A DNA stretch of 64,000 bases from the NCBI GenBank assembly GCA_036386515.1, contig DASVVO010000103.1, positions 39,447 through 103,446 of the forward strand, read 5' to 3'. The stretch comes from JAIVJZ01 sp036386515. GTDB taxonomy: Bacteria; Acidobacteriota; Blastocatellia; Pyrinomonadales; Pyrinomonadaceae. The position numbers and the translations under genes are program-made. A model generated the notes under the pieces. The model was given only the letters and a program-made list of their open reading frames with translations. It searched no databases and had not been told where the DNA came from. Below are positions 42,852 through 51,897 of the stretch, piece by piece. Numbering within the stretch: position 1 is the first letter of the stretch; every line of letters begins with the position of its first letter.

Positions 42852-43868
42852 ATGACCCTTCGCACCGCCGCCATCGGCACAGGCCACCTCGGACGCCAAC
42901 ACGCGCGCATCCACGCCGCGCTCGCCGCGGAGGGACGCGCGCAGTTCGTCGCCGTCTGCGATACGGACGAAGCGACGGCGCGCCGCATCGCCTCCGAACG
43001 CGAAACCGAATGGACGACCGACTGGCGTAGTCTCCTCGGCCGCATCGACGCCGTGAGTCTCGCCGTCCCGACCGAAGCGCACGCCGATATCGCCTGCCCG
43101 CTGCTCGAAGCGGGCATTCACGTGCTCGTCGAGAAGCCCATCTCGCACACGCTCGCGGAAGCCGACCGGATGATGCAGGCGGCCGCGCGCGGCGGCGCGA
43201 CGCTCATGGTCGGCCACGTCGAACGCTTCAACCCCGCGCTCGCCGCGCTCTACCCGCACGTCAGCAGCCCGCTCTATTTCGAGATTCATCGCGTCGGCGA
43301 ATTCACCGCCCGCTCGCTCGACATCGACGTGGTGCTCGACCTGATGATTCACGATCTCGACATCGTGCAGTGGCTCGTCGGGAGCGACGTGGAAGTGACG
43401 GACGTGCGCGCCGTCGGGATTCCCGTGTTGACGGAGCGCGTGGATGCGGCCAACGCGCGCATCGAATTCGCCACGGGCGCGGTCGCCAACATCACCGCTT
43501 CGCGCGTCGGCATGGAGAAGATTCGCAAGATGCGTTTCTTCCAACCGCACGATTACGTCGCGGTCGATTACGCCGCGCGCTACGCTTCGATCAGCAGCCT
43601 CGCGCCGCCGCCCGACCCCGCGAATGCGCGCCCCGGCGTCCAACATCGTCGTCTCGACATCAGCGATGTCGAACCGCTGCGCGCCGAGATCGAAACGTTC
43701 CTCGCCGCCGCCGCAGCCAGCGAACCGCCGCCCGTCAGCGGCGCGGACGGACGGCGCGCGCTCGCCCTCGCCCTGCGCGTGCTCGAACGCATCCACGAGC
43801 ACACCGCCAACGCCGGGCTGCACGGGCTGGCCTCGCCCGCGACTTTCAAATTGGCCGACCACACCTGA
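42852..43868 (+). CDS. Gfo/Idh/MocA family NAD(P)-dependent oxidoreductase
   Basis: 338 residues from the ATG at 42852 (a GTG lies two codons upstream). Rossmann site 'AAIGTGHLGRQHARIH' and catalytic-region 'VEKPISHTLAEAD' are present, with 'GHVERFNPA' and 'LMIHDLDI' at the active-site edge. Resembles the nucleotide-sugar oxidoreductases of lipid A or exopolysaccharide synthesis (UDP-GlcNAc 3-dehydrogenase type), fitting its ArnT-like neighbour, but the substrate is not established. Confidence 0.85.
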   Translation: MTLRTAAIGTGHLGRQHARIHAALAAEGRAQFVAVCDTDEATARRIASERETEWTTDWRSLLGRIDAVSLAVPTEAHADIACPLLEAGIHVLVEKPISHTLAEADRMMQAAARGGATLMVGHVERFNPALAALYPHVSSPLYFEIHRVGEFTARSLDIDVVLDLMIHDLDIVQWLVGSDVEVTDVRAVGIPVLTERVDAANARIEFATGAVANITASRVGMEKIRKMRFFQPHDYVAVDYAARYASISSLAPPPDPANARPGVQHRRLDISDVEPLRAEIETFLAAAAASEPPPVSGADGRRALALALRVLERIHEHTANAGLHGLASPATFKLADHT

Positions 43869-43885
43869 CAAGCCGAGCCACGCCT

Positions 43886-45076
43886 TTGACCTCCCAACGC
43901 AATTCGCCTGATGAACAGATCGACGCGCTCCTCGCCGGGCGCATCGCGGCGGGCGACTTCCCTTCCGCCGTCTATCTCGTCGCCGAACGGGGGCGCGTCC
44001 GTTTCTCCGGCGCGCACGGGTTCGCCGTCAGCGAACCCGTGCGCCACGCGGCGACCGCCGGGACGATCTACGATCTCGCGTCGCTGACGAAGCCGCTCGT
44101 AACGGGGTTGCTCGCGGCGCGTCTCGTCGAGCGCGGCGCGTTGGAGTTGGAACGAACCGTGGCCGCGTACCTGCCGGAGTTCGCGCGCGGGGCGGGGCGC
44201 GCGATCACTGTGCGCCACCTGTTGACGCACACGTCCGGCCTCCCCGCGTGGCGGCCGCTACGCATCTCGACCGACAATCGCCGTGAGCGCGTGCTGGAAG
44301 CGATCACGGCGGCGGGTCTTGAATATGAGACGGGCACGCGGGTCGTCTATAGCGATCTCGGTTTCATCACGCTCGGCCTGTTGCTCGAAAAAATTTGCGG
44401 CGCGCCGATAGACGAGTTGGCCGCGCGGGAAATCTTCCGGCCGCTCAAACTCGAACGAACGTTTTTCAAACCCGAACGCGCGTTCCTGACCGGGACGGCC
44501 GCGTGCGAACTGGCGGGCAACGCCTACGAGCGCGGGATGTGCGAGGCGCAAGAAGATGAAGTAGAAGTAGAAGTAGGAATGGGACGGGCGGAAGGAAGGG
44601 CTGAGAAAGCGTCCGGCGCGTGGCGCGAGGAATTGATCTGGGGCGAGGTGCATGACGGCAACGCCTATTTTCTCGGCGGCGCGGCGGGACACGCCGGTCT
44701 CTTCTCGAACGCGCGCGAGACGCTGCGCCTCGCGGAGCAGTTCATCGCGGCGCGCACCGAATTGCTCGCGCCCGAAACCTGTACGCTCTTTCGCACGAAC
44801 CTGACGCCGCACCTGAACGAGGCGCGCTCCTTCGCCTGGCAACTCGCCGCGACGCCCGACTCGACGGCGGGCGGCGCGCTCCCGCCCGATAGCTTCGGCC
44901 ACCTCGGTTTCACCGGGACGAGTTGCTGGATCGACGCCGCGCACGAACGCGTCCTGATCCTGCTCACCAACCGGACGCACACGCGCACGCTCCCCTTCGT
45001 CAACATCAACGGCGTCAGGCGGCAGTTTCACACGCTCGCCGTCGCCGCGCTCGAACGAGGCGGCGAGGCCGTATGA
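43886..45076 (+). CDS. Serine hydrolase of the class C beta-lactamase family
   Basis: 396 residues from a TTG at 43886; no ATG is in frame before the conserved region, and the frame further upstream overlaps the previous gene. SxxK nucleophile in 'DLASLTKPLVTG', Tyr in 'VVYSDLGFITLG' (YSD, not the usual YxN) and 'AAGHAGLFSNA' are in the family positions. No signal peptide is evident. A low-complexity charged insert (EDEVEVEVGMGRAEGRAEK) lies in the middle. Likely an esterase or peptidase rather than a resistance enzyme. Its stop overlaps chrA by four bases. Confidence 0.8.
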   Translation: MTSQRNSPDEQIDALLAGRIAAGDFPSAVYLVAERGRVRFSGAHGFAVSEPVRHAATAGTIYDLASLTKPLVTGLLAARLVERGALELERTVAAYLPEFARGAGRAITVRHLLTHTSGLPAWRPLRISTDNRRERVLEAITAAGLEYETGTRVVYSDLGFITLGLLLEKICGAPIDELAAREIFRPLKLERTFFKPERAFLTGTAACELAGNAYERGMCEAQEDEVEVEVGMGRAEGRAEKASGAWREELIWGEVHDGNAYFLGGAAGHAGLFSNARETLRLAEQFIAARTELLAPETCTLFRTNLTPHLNEARSFAWQLAATPDSTAGGALPPDSFGHLGFTGTSCWIDAAHERVLILLTNRTHTRTLPFVNINGVRRQFHTLAVAALERGGEAV

Positions 45077-46578
45077 ACGAGGGCGGAAATGAAATGACGC
45101 CGCGCGCGCCGGAGTCGCCGTTGTCGCAGCCGCCTTGGGACGGGCGCGTCAAGGAGTCGCGCCCGGTCGCGCCGCGCGTCTCGTTCGGCGAAGCGTTTCG
45201 TTTCTGGGTCAAGTTGGGATTCATCTCGTTCGGCGGCCCGGCGGGACAGATCGCGATCATGCACCGCGAGTTGGTCGAGCGCAGGCGTTGGTTGAGCGAG
45301 GAACGTTTCCTGCACGCGCTCAACTATTGCATGCTCCTGCCCGGCCCCGAAGCGACCCAACTCGCCATCTACATCGGCTGGCTCATGCACCGCACCATCG
45401 GCGGCATCGTGGCGGGCGCGTTCTTCGTCATCCCTTCGATCATCCTCCTGCTAGCGCTCTCTTACACCTACGCGAGATACGGGCAACTCAATTCGATTGC
45501 CGGGGTGCTCGGCGGGTTCAAGCCGGTGGTCGTGGCGATCGTCGTCGAGGCTCTCTTGAAGCTCGGCGGGCGCGCGCTCAAGCGGCGCGCCCATTTTCTC
45601 ATCGCGGCGGCGGCGTTCGTCGCCATCTTTTTCCTGCACGTTCCCTTCCCGCTCATCGTGCTCGCGGCCGGTCTCTGCGGACTCGCGGGCGCGCGCCTCT
45701 GGCCGCACATTTTCGTCGCGCCTCCGGCGGGCGCGGCGAAGGGCGGCGGCGGTTCGGCCGGGCGCGAGACGCGAGACGAAACACAGCGAGACGAAACACA
45801 GCGAGACGAGACTTCAACCGAACGCTCGACGCCGCCGCTGCTGCCGCCCGCTTTCGTGATCGAAGACGACGCGCCGCCGCCCGCGCACACGCTCCCCTCA
45901 AAAATCAGGACGCTCAAAATTCTCCTCGCCGGGCTGCTGCTCTGGGCGTTGCCGTTCGCCGCGATCATCTGGTGGGGCGGTTGGGGGAGCCTGCACGCCG
46001 AGGAGTATCGCTTCTTCACGCAGGCCGCGCTCGTCACTTTCGGCGGAGCTTACGCCGTGCTGGCATACGTCACGCAGGCCGCCGTCGGTTCCTACCACTG
46101 GCTCACGCACGCGCAAGCCGTGGACGGTCTCGCGCTGGCCGAAACGACGCCCGGCCCGCTCATCATGGTGCTGCAATTCGTCGGCTTCATGGCCGGTTGG
46201 AATCACCCGGCCGCCGGTCTCGGCCAAACCGCGAGCGCCATCGCGGGCGCGCTCGTGACGACCTACACCACCTTTCTCCCCTGCTTCATCTTCATCTTCC
46301 TCGGCGCGCCCTACATCGAGCGGCTGCGCGGCAACAAAAACCTGACGGGCGCGCTCTCCGGCATCACGGCGGCCGTGGTCGGCGTCATCCTCAATCTCGC
46401 GCTCGTCTTCGGCGCGGCCGTCATCCGGCCGCAGGGATTCGCGGGCGCGACGAACTGGTTTGCGGCGGGCTTGAGCGTCGCCGCTTTCGTCGCGCTCTAT
46501 CGTTGGAAACTCGACGTGTTGTGGGTCGTGCTCGCGGGCGGCGCGCTCGGTTTGTTGCACGGGTTGTTGCTCGCTTGA
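45073..46578 (+). CDS. chrA: CHR family chromate transporter
   Basis: 501 residues starting at the ATGA overlap with the previous gene. Two homologous CHR domains: the first has 'FGGPAGQIAIMHRELVERRR' and 'PGPEATQLAIYIG', the second 'FGGAYAVLAYVTQAAV' and 'ETTPGPLIMVLQFVG', with about ten helices in total. The central linker (about residues 230-280) is a charged low-complexity region containing a 15-bp DNA repeat at about 45767-45810. Predicted chromate efflux, possibly sulfate-related. Confidence 0.92.
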   Translation: MNEGGNEMTPRAPESPLSQPPWDGRVKESRPVAPRVSFGEAFRFWVKLGFISFGGPAGQIAIMHRELVERRRWLSEERFLHALNYCMLLPGPEATQLAIYIGWLMHRTIGGIVAGAFFVIPSIILLLALSYTYARYGQLNSIAGVLGGFKPVVVAIVVEALLKLGGRALKRRAHFLIAAAAFVAIFFLHVPFPLIVLAAGLCGLAGARLWPHIFVAPPAGAAKGGGGSAGRETRDETQRDETQRDETSTERSTPPLLPPAFVIEDDAPPPAHTLPSKIRTLKILLAGLLLWALPFAAIIWWGGWGSLHAEEYRFFTQAALVTFGGAYAVLAYVTQAAVGSYHWLTHAQAVDGLALAETTPGPLIMVLQFVGFMAGWNHPAAGLGQTASAIAGALVTTYTTFLPCFIFIFLGAPYIERLRGNKNLTGALSGITAAVVGVILNLALVFGAAVIRPQGFAGATNWFAAGLSVAAFVALYRWKLDVLWVVLAGGALGLLHGLLLA

Positions 46579-46659
46579 CGATTCCAGGGCGCGCGAGTTG
46601 TAGTAGTATAAGCGCGCGGCTGTGCGGAAGGTGGCATCGCCCCGCGGGAAGTGCGTTTG

Positions 46660-49179
46660 ATGTTGACCCATCCTTTCAATCTAACCAGGCTCATCGCGTT
46701 ATCCGTCGCGTTCGCGCTGCTCGCGCAGGCTTTTGCGTTGGCGCAGGAGGAGGGCGGGCAGACGCGCCCGCGCCGCGTCGGGAGCGAGGCCACGGCCGCG
46801 CCGCCCATTCAACCCGCGCGCGATGATGTCGTCGTCCGCCGACTCGACGCCGAGCCGAGCATCCGCATCGGCCTCTCGACGAGCGCGCGCTCGGTCACCA
46901 TCTCGACGAGCGGGCAGTCGTTGAGCGTCCTGCAAATGCAGCCCGGCGAGACGGCCGCGCCCGCCGCGCTCGCCGTCTCGCGCGTGCGCATCGAACCGCG
47001 CATGCTCACGCCGCTTCCCGCGTCGCCCGTGGGCGAAGGCGGTCTGTTCCGCGTCGAGATCGCGGCGGTGACGAGCGCGGCGCAGGCCGAAACGATCGCG
47101 CGCGAGGTGCGAGAGTTGACGGGCGACGCGCCGGAAGTGCTACGCGACCCGGCCGCTCCGACGTGGCGCGTGCGCGTCGGCCTGCCCGCCCCGCGCGCCG
47201 AAGCCGAAGAACTTCGCACCCGGCTCGAAGAGGCGGGCATCGCCGCCGTCTCGCTCGTCGGTACGTCATCAGCCGCCGCAGGCGCAACGGAAATCGCCGC
47301 CCGCCCTTCGGACGCCAAAGCGGCGACGCGCGCTCCGAATCACACGACCGCCCCGCGCACGAATCCGACCGGCGCACTCTCCGCGCGACGCACGCCCTCA
47401 AGTTCGACGGCGCAGACCGGCAACGGCCTGCGGCTCGCCTCGCGCTCGGTGCTGCCGACGCGCGGCCTCGTCGTCTACGCGGGCGGCACGTCGCCGCTCT
47501 TAGACTCACGCGCGCCCGTCACGTTCGCCCCGACGGAAGCGAGCGCGCCCGTGCGCTTCAACGAGAAGCCTTATCGCGGTCGTCTCGAAGTGTTCACGAA
47601 CCTGAACGGCTCGCTCACGGTCGTCAACGTCCTCGGCCTCGAAGATTACGTGCGCGGCGTCGTGCCGAACGAACTTTCGCCCGGCGGCTATGGCGCGCTC
47701 GAAGCCCTGAAGGCGCAGGCCGTGGCGGCGCGCACCTACGCCGTCAGCAACCGCGGCCAATTCACCGCCGCCGGTTTCGATCTCCTGCCGACCATTCGCT
47801 CGCAGGTTTACGGCGGACTCTCCACCGAGCACCCGCTCTCCACGCGCGCCGTCGAAGAGACGCGCGGCCTGATCGCCACCTATCGCGGCGAGCCGATCAA
47901 CGCCCTCTACACTTCCACCTGCGGCGGGCGCACCGAACATGCCGAGAACATCTTCGGCGGCGAGCCTGTCCCCTACCTGCGCGGGCGCGAATGCAGCGCG
48001 CACCCTTCGCACGCATCGCTCGCGCAGACGCTCATTCAAACCGCGCGCGAACCGGGAAACCTCCGCGCCGCCGAACACGCCGCCAGCGCGCGTGAGAGCG
48101 CGTTGCTCGCCGTCCACGGCTTCCGCCTGCCCGCACGGCTCAACGACGAATGGCTCGCCGCCGCCCTCTCCGCCGAAGAGGCGCGCGCCCTGTTCGAAGT
48201 CGCCGCGCGGCTCGCGCGCCGCACGACGCCCGCCGTCGTCAACAACGACGCGACGCGCCCGCCCGGCTTCACTTCCGCGCTCATGCTCACGCTCGACGGC
48301 GAGAGCCGCGCCGACGTGCTGCTCTCCGCCGACGACGTGAGTCACCTGCTCGCCTTCCGCGACGGCGAAGACATCCCCGCCCCCAATCGCGCCGACGTGG
48401 CGATGCTCTTGCGCGACGGCCATCTCTCGCTTCACCCCGATGCGACGCTCAGGCCACGCCAGCCCATGACGCGCGCGCGCGCCATTCACACCGTCGTCAG
48501 CCTGCTCGAAGCGCGCGGCCTGTTCGGGTTGCAGAAGGCGACGGCGCGGTCGCCCGTCGGCGGCACGCTCGTCGTGCGCGCGGGCAAATCGCCGGAGCGC
48601 GCTCTCGCGCTCGCCGCCGATGCTTATCTCTTCCGCGCTTTCGGCGACGGGCTGTTCCAGTCGCGCAGCGTCAGCGTCGTGGGCGGCGAACCCGTCACCT
48701 ATCACACGGACGCGCGCGGCGCGGTTGACTATCTTGAGTTGCACGCGCCGCCGAAGGGCGCGTCGGCCGAACGCGTCTCGCCGTATACGACGTGGACGAC
48801 CACCTTGAGCGTGGCCGAGGTCGCCAACCGGCTCGCGCGCCGCACCGGCCGCATCGGTTCGCTCGTTGACCTCCGCGTCGTGGCACGCGGGGCATCGCGC
48901 CGCGCGCTCGACCTCGAAGTCACGGGCGCAAGCGGCACGGCGCACGTGCGCGGCGGGCGGATTCGTTCCGCTCTCGGCCTGCGCGAACAACTCTTTGTGA
49001 TCGACCGCAAATACGACGAGGCGGGGCGCGTCACGAGTTTCGTCTTCACGGGACGCGGCTGGGGTCACGGCGTCGGCATGTGCCAGGTCGGCGCATACGG
49101 CATGGCGCGCGCGGGTCTCGGCTACGAACAGATTCTCAAAAACTATTACACGGGAATTGATCTGACGAAGATGTACTGA
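46660..49179 (+). CDS. SpoIID/LytB-domain protein with N-terminal SPOR-like module
   Basis: 839 residues from the ATG at 46660, with GGGAAG eight bases upstream. Signal peptide (LIALSVAFALLAQAFALAQ). A SPOR-like peptidoglycan-binding region (about 125-200) precedes the SpoIID domain, which starts at 'GRLEVFTNLNGSLTVVN' and has 'VVPNELSPGGYGALEALKAQA' and 'YTSTCGGRTE' near 300-440. The conserved final motif 'GRGWGHGVGMCQVGAYGMA' is only at about 800, so the domain is split by a 340-residue insertion. Probably a peptidoglycan lytic enzyme acting on denuded glycan. Confidence 0.88.
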   Translation: MLTHPFNLTRLIALSVAFALLAQAFALAQEEGGQTRPRRVGSEATAAPPIQPARDDVVVRRLDAEPSIRIGLSTSARSVTISTSGQSLSVLQMQPGETAAPAALAVSRVRIEPRMLTPLPASPVGEGGLFRVEIAAVTSAAQAETIAREVRELTGDAPEVLRDPAAPTWRVRVGLPAPRAEAEELRTRLEEAGIAAVSLVGTSSAAAGATEIAARPSDAKAATRAPNHTTAPRTNPTGALSARRTPSSSTAQTGNGLRLASRSVLPTRGLVVYAGGTSPLLDSRAPVTFAPTEASAPVRFNEKPYRGRLEVFTNLNGSLTVVNVLGLEDYVRGVVPNELSPGGYGALEALKAQAVAARTYAVSNRGQFTAAGFDLLPTIRSQVYGGLSTEHPLSTRAVEETRGLIATYRGEPINALYTSTCGGRTEHAENIFGGEPVPYLRGRECSAHPSHASLAQTLIQTAREPGNLRAAEHAASARESALLAVHGFRLPARLNDEWLAAALSAEEARALFEVAARLARRTTPAVVNNDATRPPGFTSALMLTLDGESRADVLLSADDVSHLLAFRDGEDIPAPNRADVAMLLRDGHLSLHPDATLRPRQPMTRARAIHTVVSLLEARGLFGLQKATARSPVGGTLVVRAGKSPERALALAADAYLFRAFGDGLFQSRSVSVVGGEPVTYHTDARGAVDYLELHAPPKGASAERVSPYTTWTTTLSVAEVANRLARRTGRIGSLVDLRVVARGASRRALDLEVTGASGTAHVRGGRIRSALGLREQLFVIDRKYDEAGRVTSFVFTGRGWGHGVGMCQVGAYGMARAGLGYEQILKNYYTGIDLTKMY

Positions 49180-49216
49180 GCGGCCTGCCGCGCTCAAGGC
49201 CGCACGTCCACACCCT

Positions 49217-49477
49217 ATGCCGGAGACACCGAACGCCGACGCCGTCACGCTCTACGTCGTGCCCCAGTGCCCGCTTTGCGATGGCGCGCGGCGGTGGCTC
49301 GCGCGCCGCCGGATAACCTACGTCGAACGCGACGTGCAGAGAGACTTCGGCGCGCTGCGCGCGATGTACCGGCTGACGAGACAAAATCTCGTCCCCGTCT
49401 TCGCTCGCGGCGAGCGCGCCCTCGTCCGCCCGACCGACGAACAACTGGAAGAATTTTTAGTCAATCGTGAATCGTAA
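49217..49477 (+). CDS. Glutaredoxin-like protein
   Basis: 86 residues with a thioredoxin fold. 'TLYVVPQCPLCDGARRWL' holds the CPLC active site; 'YVERDVQRD' and 'NLVPVFARGERALV' (cis-Pro region) follow. Likely a cytosolic thiol-disulfide or glutaredoxin-like reductase. Its last residues (NRES) and stop are encoded by the first units of an AATCGTN heptamer array. Confidence 0.85.
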   Translation: MPETPNADAVTLYVVPQCPLCDGARRWLARRRITYVERDVQRDFGALRAMYRLTRQNLVPVFARGERALVRPTDEQLEEFLVNRES

Positions 49478-49534
49478 ATCGTGTATCGAGAAACCCCTGC
49501 TTCGTCTATTCACGATTGACGATTCACCATTCAA
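49461..49534. repeat. Inverted heptamer array, unit AATCGTN
   Basis: Left arm 49461-49488 (AATCGTG, AATCGTA, AATCGTG, TATCG) and right arm 49507-49534 (reverse complements), with a spacer of about 18 bases. The glutaredoxin stop codon TAA is inside the left arm. The same unit recurs at 63851-63931. Confidence 0.85.
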
Positions 49535-49541
49535 GGCTTCG

Positions 49542-49637
49542 ATGCGTTTCTCTCGCGCACAACTGGTCGGCGCGCTCGCGCTGCTGGCGATCATCTGGGT
49601 CGCGCTCATCCTTCGTCTCTACTTCTCCGCCGCGTGA
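49542..49637 (+). CDS. 31-residue single-pass membrane peptide, coupled to miaA
   Basis: ATG at 49542 with AAGG six bases upstream, ending TGA at 49637. The product is MRFSRAQ, then a hydrophobic stretch of about 18 (LVGALALLAIIWVALILR), then LYFSAA. Its stop overlaps the miaA GTG start (GTGA), so translation of the two is probably coupled. Likely a genuine small membrane protein; function unknown. Confidence 0.65.
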   Translation: MRFSRAQLVGALALLAIIWVALILRLYFSAA

Positions 49638-50593
49638 GTTCTCCAACCCATTCACAACCGATCATTGCAGTCGTCGGCCCCACGGCTTCGGGGAAAAGCG
49701 ACCTCGGCATCGAGTTGGCCTTGCGCTTCGGCGGCGAGATCATCAACTGCGATTCCGTGCAGGTCTATCAAGGCATCGAGATCGCCACGGCGAAAGTGCC
49801 GCTCGCCGAAAGACGCGGCGTGCCGCATCACCTGATCGATTTCGTACCGCCCGTGTTCAACTACACGGCCGGCGCGTGGGCTGAGGCGGCGGCGGAAAAG
49901 ATCGCGGAGATCGAAGCGCGCGGCCGTCTCGCGCTCCTCGTCGGCGGCACGGGCTTCTACTTGCGCGCGCTCAGGGAACCTTTCTTTCCGAGTCCGCCGA
50001 CCGACCCGGCCTGGCGCGCGCGCCTGACGCAGATCAGGGAGCGACGCGGCGCGGAACATCTGCACAAGATTCTGCGCCGCCTCGACCCGGCCACCGCCTC
50101 GCGGCTCCAACCGCGCGATTGGTCGCGCGTGCAGCGCGCGCTCGAAGTTCGCGTGCAGACGGGCGCGCCGCTCTCGCTCCAACAACCCGCGCGCCCCGCG
50201 CCCCCCGCCTTCGCCGCGCGCCTCCGCATCTTTGCCCTCTCGCCTCCGCGCGCCGACCTCTACGCACGCATCAACCGGCGCGCCGAACGCCATTTCGAGG
50301 CGGGCTTGATCGAAGAGGTGCGCGGCCTGTTGGCAGCGGGCGTGCCCGCCGCCTCCAACGCGCTCGGCGCGCATGGCTACCGGCGCGTCGTCGAATTTAT
50401 CCGCGGCGAGCGCACGCGTGAGAGCGCGTTGGAACAGACCAAACTCGACGTGCGCCACTACGCCAAGCGCCAGTTGACATGGTTTCGCCGCGAAGCGGGC
50501 GTCGAGTGGTGCGAGGGCTTCGGCGACTCGCCGGAAGTGCAGCAACGCATCTTTGCGCGCGTCGGCCAATTGCTCGCAGCAGGTGTGGAATGA
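49634..50593 (+). CDS. miaA: tRNA dimethylallyltransferase
   Basis: 319 residues from GTG. Adds dimethylallyl to A37 of tRNAs reading UNN codons. P-loop 'VVGPTASGKSDLGIELA', 'INCDSVQVYQGIEIATAK', 'VGGTGFYLRAL' and the C-terminal 'YAKRQLTWFRRE' identify the family. hfq follows, as in many proteobacteria. A pair of 27-bp direct repeats lies between the two. Confidence 0.97.
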   Translation: MSSPTHSQPIIAVVGPTASGKSDLGIELALRFGGEIINCDSVQVYQGIEIATAKVPLAERRGVPHHLIDFVPPVFNYTAGAWAEAAAEKIAEIEARGRLALLVGGTGFYLRALREPFFPSPPTDPAWRARLTQIRERRGAEHLHKILRRLDPATASRLQPRDWSRVQRALEVRVQTGAPLSLQQPARPAPPAFAARLRIFALSPPRADLYARINRRAERHFEAGLIEEVRGLLAAGVPAASNALGAHGYRRVVEFIRGERTRESALEQTKLDVRHYAKRQLTWFRREAGVEWCEGFGDSPEVQQRIFARVGQLLAAGVE

Positions 50594-50620
50594 GCCTGTC
50601 CGGGGCGCGGCCGCGAGCCA

Positions 50621-50678
50621 ACGGGCGCGCGAATTTTGTAACCGCGCGCCGACGGGCGGGCGAATTTTGTAACCGCGC
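50621..50678. repeat. Pair of 27-bp direct repeats upstream of hfq
   Basis: ACGGGCG(C/G)GCGAATTTTGTAACCGCGC at 50621-50647 and 50652-50678, differing at one base, 31 bases apart start to start (three helical turns). Could be an operator pair or a decaying tandem duplication. Confidence 0.7.
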
Positions 50679-50719
50679 CGCCGTCCCGGCCGTTTTGAGT
50701 GGCATGCGTCAACATTTAC

Positions 50720-50748
50720 TTGTCACGCTTGACAGCGTGTTGTAATCT
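50720..50748 (+). promoter_or_regulatory. Probable hfq promoter
   Basis: TTGTCA at 50720-50725 and TAATCT at 50743-50748, separated by 17 bases, 43 bases before the hfq start. Agreement with consensus is good but not perfect. Confidence 0.55.
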
Positions 50749-50791
50749 GACGACACTAATAATTACTAGTCAATCGGTGTGGAGTGTTGCA

Positions 50792-51097
50792 GTGGACACG
50801 AAGCCTTCTCCCCAAAATATTCAAGACGCTTTTTTGAACACGGTACGACGTGAAAAAGACGCCGTCACGATCTACCTGATGAACGGCGCGAAGCTCACGG
50901 GTCGGATCAAGAGCTTCGACAAATTTTCGGTGCTGCTGGAAGCGGGCGTGCAGGAACAGTTGATCTTCAAACACGCGATCTCCACCATCTCACACGCGCG
51001 CCGCCACACCAGCGGCGAACTGCGCGCCGCGCACTCTTTCGACGCGGGCGAGGCGGCAGGCGGCAGCGGCGACGCCTCCGACCGCTCCGACGGCTGA
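50792..51097 (+). CDS. hfq: RNA chaperone Hfq
   Basis: 101 residues from the GTG at 50792 (GGAG eight bases upstream); the open frame upstream (to 50699) has no support. Hexameric Sm-like protein that binds small RNAs and mRNAs. 'SPQNIQDAFLNTVRREKDAVTIYLMNGAKLTGRI' is the Sm1 region, in part, and 'IFKHAISTISHAR' is the Sm2 motif with the conserved K-H. A short low-complexity Ala/Gly/Asp tail follows. Its presence makes post-transcriptional regulation by small RNAs plausible here. Confidence 0.95.
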   Translation: MDTKPSPQNIQDAFLNTVRREKDAVTIYLMNGAKLTGRIKSFDKFSVLLEAGVQEQLIFKHAISTISHARRHTSGELRAAHSFDAGEAAGGSGDASDRSDG

Positions 51098-51144
51098 ACC
51101 CGAATCCCGCTCCCCCCGAACAACCCCACGGAGTCCCACTTTTT

Positions 51145-51795
51145 TTGAACGGCACATTCATCACCTTTGAAGGCATTGACGGTTCGGGCAAGTCCACGCA
51201 GGTGCGTATGCTGGCGAGCGTGCTGCGCCTGCGCGGCCTGAACGTGGTGCAGACGCGCGAACCCGGCGGCACGCCGCTCGGCGCGCGCCTGCGCGAAACC
51301 CTGCTCGACGCACAGGAGCAGGTTGACCCGCTCGCCGAACTTTTGCTCTACGCCGCCGACCGCGCCCAACACGTGCGCGCGCTGCTCAACCCCGCGCTCG
51401 CCGCCGGGCGCGTCGTGCTCTCCGACCGCTACGCCGATGCCACGGTCGCCTATCAGGGCGCGGGGCGCGGCTTCGAGCCTTCGCTCGTGACGGAAGTGAT
51501 CGCCCTTGCCACCGGCGGCCTCAAGCCCGATTTGACGCTCCTCTTCGACCTCTCCGTCGCTGAAAGCAAAGAACGCGCGCGCCGTCGGACGACCGGCGGC
51601 GGTGGCGATGCCGCGCCGAGCGACCGGCTCGAACTCGAAGCGGAAAATTTTCACGCGCGCGTGCGCGACGCCTATTTGCGGATCGCCGCCGCCGAACCCG
51701 CGCGCGTGCGAATTATCGACGCGAGCCTCTCCGTCGAAGAAATCCACGCGCACGTGCTCGACATCGTCGTCCCGTTCATCGAAAGCCGGGGCTAG
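51145..51795 (+). CDS. tmk: Thymidylate kinase
   Basis: 216 residues. Phosphorylates dTMP to dTDP. P-loop 'FEGIDGSGKSTQ', 'REPGGTPLGARLRETLLD' and 'DRYADATVAYQGAGRG' are diagnostic. The start appears to be TTG (51145) just after GGAG, at long spacing. Its short gap to hfq and nearness to holB suggest cotranscription; tmk-holB is a common pair. Confidence 0.95.
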   Translation: MNGTFITFEGIDGSGKSTQVRMLASVLRLRGLNVVQTREPGGTPLGARLRETLLDAQEQVDPLAELLLYAADRAQHVRALLNPALAAGRVVLSDRYADATVAYQGAGRGFEPSLVTEVIALATGGLKPDLTLLFDLSVAESKERARRRTTGGGGDAAPSDRLELEAENFHARVRDAYLRIAAAEPARVRIIDASLSVEEIHAHVLDIVVPFIESRG

Positions 51796-51897
51796 AGGTC
51801 GGAGGCCGAAGGTGAGAGTGTCAGGGGTCAGTTAAAACAAAACCCGGTCGGCTCTAATCTCTACCCGCTCGCCACCGGCCTCTAAACTTCTATCGCT

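Noticed and set aside
47506..49248. 580-codon minus-strand frame opposite the SpoIID gene
   Set aside because: Composition-driven shadow with no family features.
51796..51897. Possible weak inverted array between tmk and holB
   Set aside because: AGAGGTCGGAGG and CCGGCCTCTA pair only partly, and no clear period of seven exists.
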